64,000 nucleotides of DNA from Gordonia sp. ABSL11-1 (GTDB lineage Bacteria; Actinomycetota; Actinomycetes; Mycobacteriales; Mycobacteriaceae), in NCBI RefSeq assembly GCF_030315685.1, contig NZ_JASXSI010000013.1, positions 1 through 64,000 on the forward strand, read 5' to 3'. The first letter of the stretch is position 1. Every line of letters starts with the position of its first letter. Positions 51,543-60,093 of this stretch are shown one piece after another. The position numbers were made by a program, and so were the translations under genes. Below the pieces are notes generated by a model. The model saw only the letters and a program-made list of their open reading frames with translations, did not search any database and was not told the origin of the DNA.

Positions 51543-52569
51543 GGACATCGGTGACAGCTCTGTATCAGGAGTTTGGTGACCGAGTGGTCTTCGTGGGGCG
51601 TGGGCCGCGTGGCCGTCGGTTGCCGACGTAGGTAGCTCTTGGAGCGGGTCGTGTGTGCTCGGCAAGGACCACTCCGTCAGCGTCGGAGATGATGATTACG
51701 TCTTTGTCGCTGACGACAGGGACCTGTTCGAAGGCGTGCTGCACGTCGACCATGTAGCTGGCCGAGTCCAGGCTGATGGTGCTGGCGGTGCTGACAGTTC
51801 TGGCGCGGCCGCCGTCGGGCAGGTCGGCTGTTGGTCGCGGCGTAGGCCGCGGGCGTGGCGCGGGCCGATCAAACAGTGGCCGAACCGGTTTGGGACGTGG
51901 CGCGTCGGCTTTCGGCGTTGTTTGCCATTCGGTTTGGTGTGAGACTCGCCCCGGGAGTCCTTGGTGTTCTGCCAGCGTGTCAGCAAAATGACGCATCTAC
52001 GTCCACCGGTCAGCACATACTCTGTGCTATCGAGCTGCCAGCACGCGTTTGGCGCCGGATAGACGAACCGCCGCCACGCCGAGCGCGGCTTCTTCTTCGG
52101 CTCATGACGAGCCACCCCGGCCTCACGGAAGATGCGGGCCAGCGCCGCCGTCGAGGGGACCCGCGCCAGGCCCATCGACCGCATCTTGTCATGCACGCTG
52201 GTCGGTCCGTGATCCAGACCGGAGGCCTCCAACCCCGCGCGTACTGCCACCGCCCGCGCCTTGACCTCATCGCCCAACGCCGACGGGCTCGACCGCGGGC
52301 GGCGGGTCCGGGGTTCGAGCACCGTCGAGGGGCCGTCAGTCCTCACACGTTTACGCAACTCGTAGAACGACTTCTGGGATATTCCATCGTCAGTGCAGAA
52401 CGTCGAGACCGCCCCGGGGGGCATCTCGAGGCCACTGCGAGATCGCTGGACGCACTACAGGTCAATGGGTCCATTAACAGCCACCGACCGAGCATCGATG
52501 CAGAAGTGTCACCACCAAGACCACCCATACTGTCACCGATGTCTTGATACAGAACCGTCCCCGATGTCC
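51543..52569 (-). mobile_element. IS481-type insertion sequence relic with inverted ends
   Basis: About 1027 bases. Ends match over 25 bases with 3 differences: left 51543-51567 (GGACATCGGTGACAGCTCTG...) and right 52569-52545 (GGACATCGGGGACGGTTCTG...), both ending TGTATCA inward. The right end is followed inward by a second GACATCGGTGACAG. Inside is a broken transposase on the minus strand. Inserted between the HNH and formamidase genes. No target duplication is obvious. Confidence 0.8.
51565..52430 (-). pseudogene. IS481-family transposase, internally deleted
   Basis: The N-terminal part (from about 52430 to 52000) has helix-turn-helix 'FCTDDGISQKSFYELRKRV', 'LEPRTRRPRSSPSAL', and the start of the DDE domain 'ACWQLDSTEYVLTGGR' with the first Asp. 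It then leaves frame. A second frame (to the stop at 51565) gives the family C-terminus 'SYMVDVQHAFEQVPVVSDKD' and 'AEHTRPAPRATYVGNRRPRG'. The central DDE region with the other catalytic residues is missing, so transposition is impossible from this copy. Confidence 0.78.
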
Positions 52570-52592
52570 TGAGAGATAACAGATGCCGACCC

Positions 52593-53846
52593 TCAGAAGC
52601 TCGCTCTCGGCGCACCCATCCCCGGATCGATGGTCACCGGCCCGTCCTTCGACGGCCCGATCGGGAAGTCGAAGATGGCCGTCGGAATGTAGACCGTCGC
52701 ACAGGAATTCGGTATGTCGACAACCCCGGACAGTCGGCCTTCGATCGGCGCCGAACCAAGCAGAAGGTACGCCTGCTCCGGGCTGTAGCCGAACTTGGTG
52801 AGGTAGTCGATGGCGTGTAGGCACGCTCGCTGATAGGAGAGATCCGAGTCCAGGTAGCGCTGTTCGCCGTCGAGGGTGACCGAGGTACCCGAGAACGCAA
52901 TCCATTCCGAGTACTGGGGATCGGTGTTGCCGGGCATGAAGATCGCGTTCTCGCTGACGCCGTAGGTCTCCATGCCGCCCTTGATCAGGTCGACGTGCAG
53001 GTCCATGAACCCGCCCATCTCGATCGCGCCGCAGAATGTGATCTCGCCGTCACCCTGGGAGAAATGGAGGTCGCCGAACGACAGCTTCGCCCCGGGCACG
53101 AACACCGGATAGAACACGCGCGTGCCCTTGGTGAGGTTCTTGATGTCCTGGTTGCCGCCGTTCTCCCGCGGCGGTGCGGTGCGGGCGGCCTCGCCGGCCA
53201 CCCTGTCGTAGTCGGCCCCGGTGAGCGTCCCGAGGATCGCGTCCTTGGGCTGGGGTGGCAGCGCCAGAGGCGGCACGCGGTCGGGATCGGTGGCGATGAG
53301 TGCCGCCTCACGCGCGTTCCACCTGCCGAGCAACTCTGGCGAGGGTGCGGTGCCCATGAGGCCCGGATGGACGATTCCCGTGTATTTCACGTGGGGCACA
53401 TGGCGCGACGTTGCGCTCTGGCCACTGAAGTCCCAGATCGCCTTGTAGGCGTCGGGGAACTGATCGGTCAGGAATCCGCCGCCATTCTCCTTGGCGAAGA
53501 TTCCGGTGTATCCCCAGCCCTGCCCGGCGAGCGGGCCGGAATCCTCTTGGGGGATCGACCCCACATCGAGAATGTCGACGATGAGCAGGTCGCCGGGTTC
53601 GGCTCCCTCGATCGCGAATGGACCGGACAACACGTGTACGCCGTCCAACGGCGCGTTGAGGATGTCGTCCGCCGAGTCGTCATTGTGGATCGCCCCGTCG
53701 AACCACTCTCGGCAGTGCGCGCGGAAAGAGTCACCGGGTTTCACGGTCACCGCTGCCGGGATGTCGGGGTGCCATCGGTTGTGTCCGATGATCTTCTGCT
53801 CGGTGAAGCTCTTCGACGAATCCAACGGGAACAGTAACTCTGGCAC
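52593..53846 (-). CDS. fmdA: Formamidase (FmdA/AmdA family)
   Basis: 417 aa from GTG 53846 with GAGGGAG upstream; an ATG at 53861 would add five residues. 'PELLFPLDSSKSFTEQKIIG', 'HNRWHPDIPAAVTVKPGDSF', 'GPFAIEGAEPGDLLIVDILD', 'HPGLMGTAPSPELL', 'QGDGEITFCGAIEMGGFMDL' are family hallmarks, and the 417-residue length is typical. It hydrolyses formamide to formate and ammonia in the cytosol, a nitrogen-scavenging step. An FmdB-like zinc-ribbon gene is divergently encoded beside it, the usual pairing. Confidence 0.92.
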   Translation of the reverse strand: MPELLFPLDSSKSFTEQKIIGHNRWHPDIPAAVTVKPGDSFRAHCREWFDGAIHNDDSADDILNAPLDGVHVLSGPFAIEGAEPGDLLIVDILDVGSIPQEDSGPLAGQGWGYTGIFAKENGGGFLTDQFPDAYKAIWDFSGQSATSRHVPHVKYTGIVHPGLMGTAPSPELLGRWNAREAALIATDPDRVPPLALPPQPKDAILGTLTGADYDRVAGEAARTAPPRENGGNQDIKNLTKGTRVFYPVFVPGAKLSFGDLHFSQGDGEITFCGAIEMGGFMDLHVDLIKGGMETYGVSENAIFMPGNTDPQYSEWIAFSGTSVTLDGEQRYLDSDLSYQRACLHAIDYLTKFGYSPEQAYLLLGSAPIEGRLSGVVDIPNSCATVYIPTAIFDFPIGPSKDGPVTIDPGMGAPRASF

Positions 53847-53978
53847 GGGGGACTCCCTCATCTGATCGCTACCGACACCCATGAGCTTAATGACGACCCA
53901 CGACATCGGCAGGCCGACGACGAAGGACGTCTCCGGTTCATCCGACGATCGGTGCGCGACAACGATTACTCTGAACCC

Positions 53979-54266
53979 ATGCCGACCTATGTCTACCGGT
54001 GCGACGACGCGTGCGGTGATTTCACACAACGGCATCCCATGGCCGACATCCCGGACGCAGCGTCATGCCCGGAGTGCGGGCACGACGCCCGACGTGTCAT
54101 CGGCTCACCCGCGCTCGGTGTCGGCGACTCGCCGGCGATGCGACTCCACGACGCGACGAGGTCCACTGCGGATTCGCCGACTGTCGTGACGAGCGTGCCT
54201 GGGCAGCGTCGGAAGATCACCCGGGTCTCATCGAATCCGTTGCACCGCAAACTCCCTCGGCCCTGA
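53979..54266 (+). CDS. fmdB: FmdB-family zinc-ribbon protein
   Basis: 95 aa. 'MPTYVYRCDDACGDFTQRHP' and 'SCPECGHDARRVIGSPALG' form the FmdB zinc ribbon (CxxxC and CPxCG). Such proteins accompany formamidase and related genes and are thought to be regulators; direct evidence is scarce. Divergent from fmdA, convergent with the DUF1579-like gene (stop to stop with no gap). Confidence 0.85.
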   Translation: MPTYVYRCDDACGDFTQRHPMADIPDAASCPECGHDARRVIGSPALGVGDSPAMRLHDATRSTADSPTVVTSVPGQRRKITRVSSNPLHRKLPRP

Positions 54267-54710
54267 TCAGCTCACTCTCGTGTACACCAGGTCGAAATCG
54301 GTGGAGTACTCGCCGGCTTCTGCCGCCTCCCACCGCGCGGTGATAGTCCGGCCATCCGAGCTGAAGCGCCCAGAGAAGCGCTGAGCGAACGGCTCGCCCT
54401 CGCGCCATAATCTCCACTCGCCGTCGCTGATCGACATCTGGTAGATGCGGCAGACACCTCGACTGTCGGAGTACAGCTGCGAGTAGGTGCCGTTGGCGGC
54501 GTCGCATCCGATGACTGCGACGGTGTCCGGGGCCTCGGGCAGATCCATCGCGGTCCGTTGGATCAGCAGGCGTCGCGTCGGGATCCATTCGACCGTCATC
54601 GAACCGCCGCCGGGCCACGGTTCCCCATCCGGCCAGTGGGCGGTGATCGTCCACTCGCCGACAAGCGGTTCCAGCGCGCGGAGTGCCTCCTGCGCAGTGG
54701 GCTGATCCAT
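54267..54710 (-). CDS. DUF1579-like beta-barrel protein
   Basis: 147 aa from ATG 54710 with GAGGAGGA upstream; the longer frame to 55475 is antisense to the toxin-like gene. 'LEPLVGEWTITAHWPDGEPW', 'GGGSMTVEWIPTRRLLIQRT', 'YSQLYSDSRGVCRIYQMSIS' and 'SGRFSSDGRTITARWEAAEA' follow the DUF1579/lipocalin-like pattern. Cytosolic, role unknown. Confidence 0.78.
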   Translation of the reverse strand: MDQPTAQEALRALEPLVGEWTITAHWPDGEPWPGGGSMTVEWIPTRRLLIQRTAMDLPEAPDTVAVIGCDAANGTYSQLYSDSRGVCRIYQMSISDGEWRLWREGEPFAQRFSGRFSSDGRTITARWEAAEAGEYSTDFDLVYTRVS

Positions 54711-54923
54711 CGCTGTCCTCCTCGGTATCGGTCCGTCTGATACAGGCAGACCCGTCGTGCGCGACGAAGTCATCGGTCGCCGCGACGCACTCGGACCCCA
54801 CCGATGTTCCCGAGCCTGCACGAATTCCATCGGTTGATGCATTTTCGGTTCTGCCACTTCGATTATCGAGGGCACTTCCCTAACGTCAGGCACGTCCCAC
54901 ACCTCGAGCAATCGGATGCGAAC

Positions 54924-56144
54924 ATGCGAACTCCACTGCGCGGAACTCCCGTGATCGCGGCGTTGATCACTGCGATCGCTGCGATCTTGATCGTCGTTCT
55001 CCCGGCGGCCAATGCCGTAGCCGCCTCGCCCAAGAGCAGCGGCACATCCAGCCAGTCCCACGCGGGGCCGGGCAAGAGCCAGAAGGCCAAACCTCCATCC
55101 GCGGGAAACCGCGGGCCTGACGCGAAAACGCTCAACCCGCGGCCTCAAGCGCCGTCGGCGCCGCGGAACACTGCGCCGTCCCCACCGGCGCCCAGGGCCG
55201 GCAACCCTGGTGGCAATCAGCAGCAGAAGCCCCCGACGAAGCCGCGCAAACCGATCCCGAAGCCCGATCGCGATCCGCACAAGTTCTCGCCGAAGACCAA
55301 GGCGCCGGGCAACTCGTCGAATTACGACAAGCCGGGCAGCAACCGCAAGAAGTCCGGCAACTCCGCGCGTGACCGCGACGACGAGCAGTCCGGTCCGTCG
55401 CAGAAGCGCGGGCCGAACAAGTCCGCGCCGAGAACGCCGTCGCGCCCCGACTCCTCGCCCGACCGCGATTCCCACGGCACACCCGGCACCAACAGGGACA
55501 AGGACAAGCGCCCTCGCGACCGCTCAGAGGATGTCCCCGCGAGGCCCCTGGACAACCCCTCGATGGACGGCACCGACAACAACGGGGACGGCATCGTCGA
55601 CAATGAGAATCCCTTCGAGGAACTCCCGCCGATCGAGATCCATCCGCCGCGCGGAGGTGGACTTCCCCTTCCCGGCATGAAACCGCCGACACCTCAAAGG
55701 CCGCAGGCGCCTGCGCCGAAGGAGGGGGCGCCGAAGGAGGGTGCACCCAAGGAGAGTGCGCCCGAGAAGAACGATCGCAGTGATCGTGGCGATGGTCGCG
55801 ATGAGCGCGGACGGTACGCCAACGGCAACGATGGCCGGAGTGGAAAAGCCGCGGAAAAGCGTGAACTGGACAACCTCGAGAAGCGCACCGGCAAGCCGGT
55901 CATCCGCGATCAGCGCCAGGCGCGGATTGACGGCGTACCGCGTAGCAGGTTCTACGACGGCCTGATCCCCAACGGCGACGGCACATACTCGGGAATCGAG
56001 GTCAAGAGTGGCGGCGCCACCAAGAGTGGATGGCAGAAGAAGTTCGACGACCTGGTCAGCCCGAAGCGACCGGCGTACGTCCGATTGCCCGATGGCACCA
56101 GAGTTAAGATCACCAACGTCATCGACATCACGGCACCGGAGTAG
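54924..56144 (+). CDS. Secreted polymorphic-toxin-like protein with PD-(D/E)xK nuclease-like C-terminus
   Basis: 406 aa from ATG 54924. Signal peptide 1-34 ('IAAILIVVLPAANAVAAS'). Then about 250 residues of Pro/Lys/Arg/Asp-rich disordered sequence, with a calcium-loop-like 'DNNGDGIVDNENP' (218-230) and an Ala-Pro-Lys-Glu-Gly repeat near 285. The last 90 residues are a compact domain: 'KRTGKPVIRDQRQARIDGVP', 'RFYDGLIPNGDG' (Asp345) and 'YSGIEVKSGGATK' (Glu359-Val-Lys361), i.e. a D...ExK site of the restriction-endonuclease fold seen in toxin C-termini. Export by Sec, not ESX. The next gene starts 5 bases later, probably immunity. DNA or RNA cleavage is inferred. Confidence 0.7.
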   Translation: MRTPLRGTPVIAALITAIAAILIVVLPAANAVAASPKSSGTSSQSHAGPGKSQKAKPPSAGNRGPDAKTLNPRPQAPSAPRNTAPSPPAPRAGNPGGNQQQKPPTKPRKPIPKPDRDPHKFSPKTKAPGNSSNYDKPGSNRKKSGNSARDRDDEQSGPSQKRGPNKSAPRTPSRPDSSPDRDSHGTPGTNRDKDKRPRDRSEDVPARPLDNPSMDGTDNNGDGIVDNENPFEELPPIEIHPPRGGGLPLPGMKPPTPQRPQAPAPKEGAPKEGAPKESAPEKNDRSDRGDGRDERGRYANGNDGRSGKAAEKRELDNLEKRTGKPVIRDQRQARIDGVPRSRFYDGLIPNGDGTYSGIEVKSGGATKSGWQKKFDDLVSPKRPAYVRLPDGTRVKITNVIDITAPE

Positions 56145-56149
56145 ACGAC

Positions 56150-56614
56150 ATGAAACCCACTCACATCTACGAGTTCTCCGATGGAACAACCATGACGCTC
56201 GGCCCGGACGATGACACGTCCCTGTTGACCCATCCGCTCACGGTTCTGGACGGCGACGACGAGAACCACATCATTCTGTCCCGCCTGGTGCGGCAGGCGT
56301 GGCCCGACGATCTGTCCCCCGACGAGCGTGAGGCCTCGCTGTCCGCATTTCTCCAGGCAGGTGGGAGCGCGGCCGCGATGACGCTCGAGGTTCGTCGTCG
56401 CGAGTCGGACGGCACCTACCGACAGTTCATCGTCGGCCGGCCGGCCGGTGGGTCGGGGCAGGAGCCGACCATCTCGATCCGGGTCGGCGAGCATTCCTAC
56501 ACGGTGGCGTCCAGCGAGAGCTTCACCGCCGACGAGGCCGGCGAGGTGTTGGTCTTCTACTATCGGAACAACTCTGTGCCCGAGGGGTTCACGCTTCGCG
56601 AACTACAGCGCTGA
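56150..56614 (+). CDS. Putative immunity protein of the adjacent toxin-like gene
   Basis: 154 aa, acidic and cytosolic (no signal). 'HIYEFSDGTTMTLGPDDDTS', 'ILSRLVRQAWPDDLSPDERE', 'AAMTLEVRRRESDGTYRQFI', 'EVLVFYYRNNSVPEGFTLRE'. No family recognised. Its position 5 bases after the secreted nuclease-like gene and its acid charge against the basic toxin suggest an immunity partner; this is inference. Confidence 0.6.
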   Translation: MKPTHIYEFSDGTTMTLGPDDDTSLLTHPLTVLDGDDENHIILSRLVRQAWPDDLSPDEREASLSAFLQAGGSAAAMTLEVRRRESDGTYRQFIVGRPAGGSGQEPTISIRVGEHSYTVASSESFTADEAGEVLVFYYRNNSVPEGFTLRELQR

Positions 56615-56623
56615 CAATGTTCG

Positions 56624-56917
56624 CTACTGACGTCGTTTCGGCCTCTCGGGTTTTGTCCGCCGGATCTTCTCGACCGCATCAACTGACTCCAACGCAGTAC
56701 CGAGCGACCTGATCGCATGCCGCCACATGTGCCCTTCGACGGTGCACTCCGCGGTCGGGTCGCCGGCCTCCTTGCGGGTTCGTTCCTCCTGTAGGCAACG
56801 GTTCGCCTGCTGTGCGCTGTACCGGGTGTAGCGGAGTTCGGTGTCGCGGTTGAAACCACAGACGGCGGCGACCGTGAATCCATCCGAACGGGCGCCGTCG
56901 CGGATCAGATCCACCAC
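56624..56917 (-). CDS. Small protein of unknown function
   Basis: 97 aa from GTG 56917, or 118 aa from ATG 56980 (which would overlap the upstream gene by 76 bases). 'VCGFNRDTELRYTRYSAQQA', 'CLQEERTRKEAGDPTAECTV', with 'HMWRHAIRSLGTALESVDAV'. Helical, four cysteines in all, no known domain. Coupled to 56905-57486 by overlap, so the two probably work together. Confidence 0.5.
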   Translation of the reverse strand: MVDLIRDGARSDGFTVAAVCGFNRDTELRYTRYSAQQANRCLQEERTRKEAGDPTAECTVEGHMWRHAIRSLGTALESVDAVEKIRRTKPERPKRRQ

Positions 56918-57486
56918 GGCGTCACGGCCGGGCGGGGATGATGCCCGGTCGTCTGTACGATCGCGGACCGAGTGCGACATAACAGGTCCTCGGTGCCGGT
57001 GGGGATGGCGGCGACCTCGAATGTCGGCTCGGGAGGATCGTGCCCGACGCCCGCGCTCACGCCGTCGCCCGCTGAGTCGAGGGGATCGAGGAATGCAGGG
57101 TCGACGACGTCCCACAGGCCACGGAGGGCCGCCACCGCGAGCCCGGCCAGGTGGTCGGCGTGACGGCGGCCGGCTTCGGCGATCGTGGTGCCGTCGCTGA
57201 GTGTGCGCCAGCCCCGGGTCTCCAACTGCTCGACGGCCGTCCGATCTGTTTCGCCGGTGAGAGTCGAAGAGTGCACATGGATGCGGATTCGACGAGTACC
57301 GGTCAGGGTCGCTGTAAACAGGGGTGCGCTGTCGCCGCACAGCGCAATACGCAGCGTGGTGTCGTCCGTGAGGCCGGCGAGGGCGTCGCCCAGCGCGATC
57401 CGGTAGGTACGCCATGCGGCGTCGATGTGGTCGTCGAACCCGGCGCCGCGTCGAAGCCGCAGATTGTCAGGCGGTGGTGCGGTCAT
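56905..57486 (-). CDS. YbjN/TY-Chap-like protein of unknown function
   Basis: 193 aa from ATG 57486. 'FDDHIDAAWRTYRIALGDAL' helix, 'TLRIALCGDSAPLFTATLTG', 'EQLETRGWRTLSDG' and 'GLWDVVDPAFLDPLDSAG' match the general plan of YbjN-like chaperone-type proteins that accompany secretion and toxin systems in actinobacteria. Cytosolic. Its start is 21 bases from an intergenic repeat. Family call is tentative. Confidence 0.5.
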   Translation of the reverse strand: MTAPPPDNLRLRRGAGFDDHIDAAWRTYRIALGDALAGLTDDTTLRIALCGDSAPLFTATLTGTRRIRIHVHSSTLTGETDRTAVEQLETRGWRTLSDGTTIAEAGRRHADHLAGLAVAALRGLWDVVDPAFLDPLDSAGDGVSAGVGHDPPEPTFEVAAIPTGTEDLLCRTRSAIVQTTGHHPRPAVTPWWI

Positions 57487-57507
57487 GACGGCTCCTTTCG
57501 GCGGCGG

Positions 57508-57557
57508 TCTCGATACGCACCTCGCCCAGGGGCTCGGCGCTACTCGACCAGCGGAGG
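57508..57557. repeat. Intergenic repeat copy 2 (TCTCGATACGC...CCAGCGGAGG)
   Basis: Shares both ends with 12423-12500 (TCTCGATACGC..., ...GGCGCTACTCGACCAGCGGAGG) but is shorter by about 28 bases, with one unit instead of two. Lies in the spacer between the fasciclin gene and the YbjN-like gene. Confidence 0.6.
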
Positions 57558-57619
57558 TCGATGCTCTGAGGGCACCGTACGACGACGGTCTGACAGGGAT
57601 CCGGGAAGAGCACGAGGCC

Positions 57620-57644
57620 GCGCGCCGGAGGTCGTCCGGCGCGC
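57620..57644 (-). terminator. Hairpin terminator of the fasciclin gene
   Basis: GCGCGCCGG (57620-57628) and CCGGCGCGC (57636-57644), perfect 9-base stem with loop AGGTCGT, 25 bases beyond the stop at 57669 on the minus strand. No T-run. Confidence 0.7.
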
Positions 57645-57668
57645 AGCCCCGATTCATCGCAGATCTGG

Positions 57669-58349
57669 TCACATGGCCGGCGGCATCATCACGGTGTCGA
57701 TGAGGTAGACGGTCGCGTTGGCGGTCTTCACGCCACCGCACACGACGCCGGACTCGTTGGCCTTCAGGTTGTCACCGGAGCCCGTCACATTGACGTTCTG
57801 GCCCTCGAGTGTCTTGTGCTCCCCCGCAATGGCATCCGGGGCAACCTGGCCCGAAACCACGTGGTAGGTGAGGATCTTCGTCAGCAGGTCTTTGTCGGTC
57901 TTCAGCTGGTCCACGGTCTCCGGGGGAAGTTTCGCGAACGCATCGTCGGTCGGAGCGAAGACGGTGTACTCGCCGTTGTTCAGCGTATCCACAAGATTCA
58001 CTTCAGGATTCAGCTGACCGGAGACGGCCTGCGTCAGCGTCTTGAGCGTCGGGTTGGCCGCAGCTGCGGTGGCCACGGGCGCCATCGCCATGCCGTCGAC
58101 CGACGCCGGACCGGAGGGATTCGCTTCGGCGTACGCTGCGCAGCCGGGTCCGACAAGCCCTGAAGCCGTTGAGGCAGAATCACTTCCGGATTCCATGGTG
58201 CTGCTCTGCATGCCGCTCATCGGAGCCATGCTGGATGCGCTGGAGGCGGAGTCGGAACTGTCGTCCGAGGAACAGCCGGCCACCAGACCGATGGTCAGGG
58301 CGACCCCCGACGCCAATGTCAGGATGCGATGAGTTCGCTTGAGAGCCAT
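57669..58349 (-). CDS. Fasciclin-domain lipoprotein, MPT83/MPT70-like
   Basis: 226 aa. Lipobox 'LVAGC' (Cys 26), a Ser/Met-rich linker (about 30-65), then one fasciclin domain: '[19 protein letters not shown]', '[19 protein letters not shown]', '[17 protein letters not shown]', '[14 protein letters not shown]'. MPT83 and MPT70 of tuberculosis-group mycobacteria have the same layout and are SigK targets. Surface adhesion or matrix-type function. Expressed from the minus-strand SigK-like promoter at 58400-58426. Confidence 0.88.
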   Translation of the reverse strand: MALKRTHRILTLASGVALTIGLVAGCSSDDSSDSASSASSMAPMSGMQSSTMESGSDSASTASGLVGPGCAAYAEANPSGPASVDGMAMAPVATAAAANPTLKTLTQAVSGQLNPEVNLVDTLNNGEYTVFAPTDDAFAKLPPETVDQLKTDKDLLTKILTYHVVSGQVAPDAIAGEHKTLEGQNVNVTGSGDNLKANESGVVCGGVKTANATVYLIDTVMMPPAM

Positions 58350-58399
58350 GATCGATCCAATCTGTGGTTGACGCCCGCCGCGTGGCGGGTCACTGAGTC

Positions 58400-58426
58400 A
58401 TTCGGTGCGCATCACGTCGCGGATGG
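58400..58426 (-). promoter_or_regulatory. SigK-like promoter of the fasciclin gene
   Basis: On the minus strand CCATCC (58426-58421), 15 bases, CCGAAT (58405-58400), 50 bases before the ATG at 58349. Same sequence and spacing as the plus-strand promoter at 58482-58508. The hexamers agree with the consensus I recall for mycobacterial SigK promoters. Confidence 0.7.
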
Positions 58427-58481
58427 GTCGAGTTGTGGTCGAACCCATTTCACGCGCTTGACATCGCGTTTCGCTCCAGAC

Positions 58482-58508
58482 CCATCCGCGCGTCGACGGG
58501 AACCGAAT
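58482..58508 (+). promoter_or_regulatory. SigK-like promoter of the sulfite-oxidase-like gene
   Basis: CCATCC (58482-58487), 15 bases, CCGAAT (58503-58508). Transcription would start about 58515, which rules out the GTG at 58510 and supports ATG 58561 with its AAGGAGG site. Confidence 0.7.
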
Positions 58509-58560
58509 AGTGGACAAGACCGCAGAGGCCACCGACGCCGACGTGGAGAAGGAGGCCGCC

Positions 58561-60093
58561 ATGGGTACCCGGGTAGAAACCTGCCTTCGTGCCGGTGTCG
58601 CGGGGTTGGTGTCGGTCCTCGCCGGTGTCGCGGTGGGCGAACTCGTCACCCTTCCGATATCCGGAGATGCCTCGCCGTATCAGGCCGTGGCCGCATTCTT
58701 GGTCGATCACGCCCCTGCATTCGCGCGTGAGTTCGCCATCGACACCTTCGGTACCGCCGACAAGACCGCGTTGATGATCGGCGTCGGGGCGGTGCTCGTC
58801 GTCCTCGCCATCGTGGCGGGCCTGCTGCAGGCGTGGCGCCCGCACTGGGGACTGGCCATCGTCGCTCTCTTTGCCGCGTTCGGTGTCGTCGCCGCGGTGA
58901 CGCGCCCGACGATGGAACCCGCATTCGTGATCCCGCCGCTGGTGGCCGGGCTCGTTTCAGGGGTCGCGCTCGTCGTGCTCTGCCGCGGCGCCGCGCCGCG
59001 CGTGTCCGAGGGGAAGAACGGCGGCTGGAGCCGACGCCAGTTCATCGGAGCCGTCGGTGTGCTCACGGCGGTCGCGGCACTGTCGGCGGTGGTGGCCCGG
59101 CAGGCCGGTCGCGCCGGGGACATCATGGCCGAACGCCTGCGACTCAAGCTGCCGACACCGACGTCCACGGCCGCGCCGGTTCCCGCGGGTGTCGACGTCG
59201 ACGTGGACGGGGTGACCTCGTTCCTGTCCGACAACGCCACGTTCTATCGCATCGACACGGCACTGCAGGTACCCAGGCTGAGCACGGCCGACTGGCGACT
59301 GCGTATTCACGGCATGGTCGATCGAGAGATCACCCTCACCTGGGATGACCTGATCGCAGTGCCCGCCATCGAGCGGATCATCACCCTGACCTGCGTCTCC
59401 AACGAGGTCGGCGGTGACCTGGCCGGGAACGCACGATGGCTCGGCATGCCGATGAAGGACATCCTGACGCAGGTCGGGATACGCACAGACGCCGACATGC
59501 TGCTGTCCACGAGTGTCGACGGCTGGACGTCGGGCACCTCACTGGCCGACATCACCGACGGCCGCGACGCCCTCCTGGCCGTCGGGATGAACGGCGAAGC
59601 GCTCCCGCTCGAACACGGCTACCCGGTCCGGCAGGTCGTCCCCGGCCTTTACGGATTCGTGTCGGCGTGCAAGTGGGTGGTCGACTGGGAGATCACCCGG
59701 TTCGACCGCGCGCGGGCGTACTGGACCGACCGCGGATGGGGTGTTCGCGCACCCATCAAGACCGCCTCACGAATCGATCGGCCCGCGCCGTTGTCGAGGC
59801 AACCGGCCGGCCGGGTGGTGGTCGCCGGCACCGCGTGGGCGCAGCATCGCGGCATCAGCACCGTCGAGGTCCGGGTCGACGACGGGCCGTGGCAACCCGC
59901 TGATCTCGCCCCGCAGTACTCGATCGACACGTGGCGACAGTGGGTCTTCGGCTGGGACGCCAGGCCGGGCCAGCACACTCTGTACTGCCGGGCGACCGAC
60001 GCGGCCGGGCGAACCCAGCCCGAACAGCGGGTCGCGCCGATCCCGGACGGCGCCACCGGGTGGCACAGCCGGGTGTTCCTCGTCGAAGGCTGA
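58561..60093 (+). CDS. Membrane-anchored sulfite-oxidase-like molybdopterin enzyme
   Basis: 510 aa from ATG 58561 with AAGGAGGCCGCC upstream. About four membrane helices in the first 155 residues, a twin-Arg-like 'SRRQFIGAVGVLTAVA' near 160, then the SUOX molybdenum domain: 'TWDDLIAVPAIERIITLTCV' with the molybdenum-ligand Cys and 'SNEVGGDLAGNARWLGMPM', 'PLEHGYPVRQVVPGLYGFV', and a C-terminal Mo-co dimer domain ('GISTVEVRVDDGPWQPADLA'). Probably oxidises or reduces a sulfur or nitrogen compound at the outer face. Divergent partner of the fasciclin gene. Confidence 0.88.
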   Translation: MGTRVETCLRAGVAGLVSVLAGVAVGELVTLPISGDASPYQAVAAFLVDHAPAFAREFAIDTFGTADKTALMIGVGAVLVVLAIVAGLLQAWRPHWGLAIVALFAAFGVVAAVTRPTMEPAFVIPPLVAGLVSGVALVVLCRGAAPRVSEGKNGGWSRRQFIGAVGVLTAVAALSAVVARQAGRAGDIMAERLRLKLPTPTSTAAPVPAGVDVDVDGVTSFLSDNATFYRIDTALQVPRLSTADWRLRIHGMVDREITLTWDDLIAVPAIERIITLTCVSNEVGGDLAGNARWLGMPMKDILTQVGIRTDADMLLSTSVDGWTSGTSLADITDGRDALLAVGMNGEALPLEHGYPVRQVVPGLYGFVSACKWVVDWEITRFDRARAYWTDRGWGVRAPIKTASRIDRPAPLSRQPAGRVVVAGTAWAQHRGISTVEVRVDDGPWQPADLAPQYSIDTWRQWVFGWDARPGQHTLYCRATDAAGRTQPEQRVAPIPDGATGWHSRVFLVEG

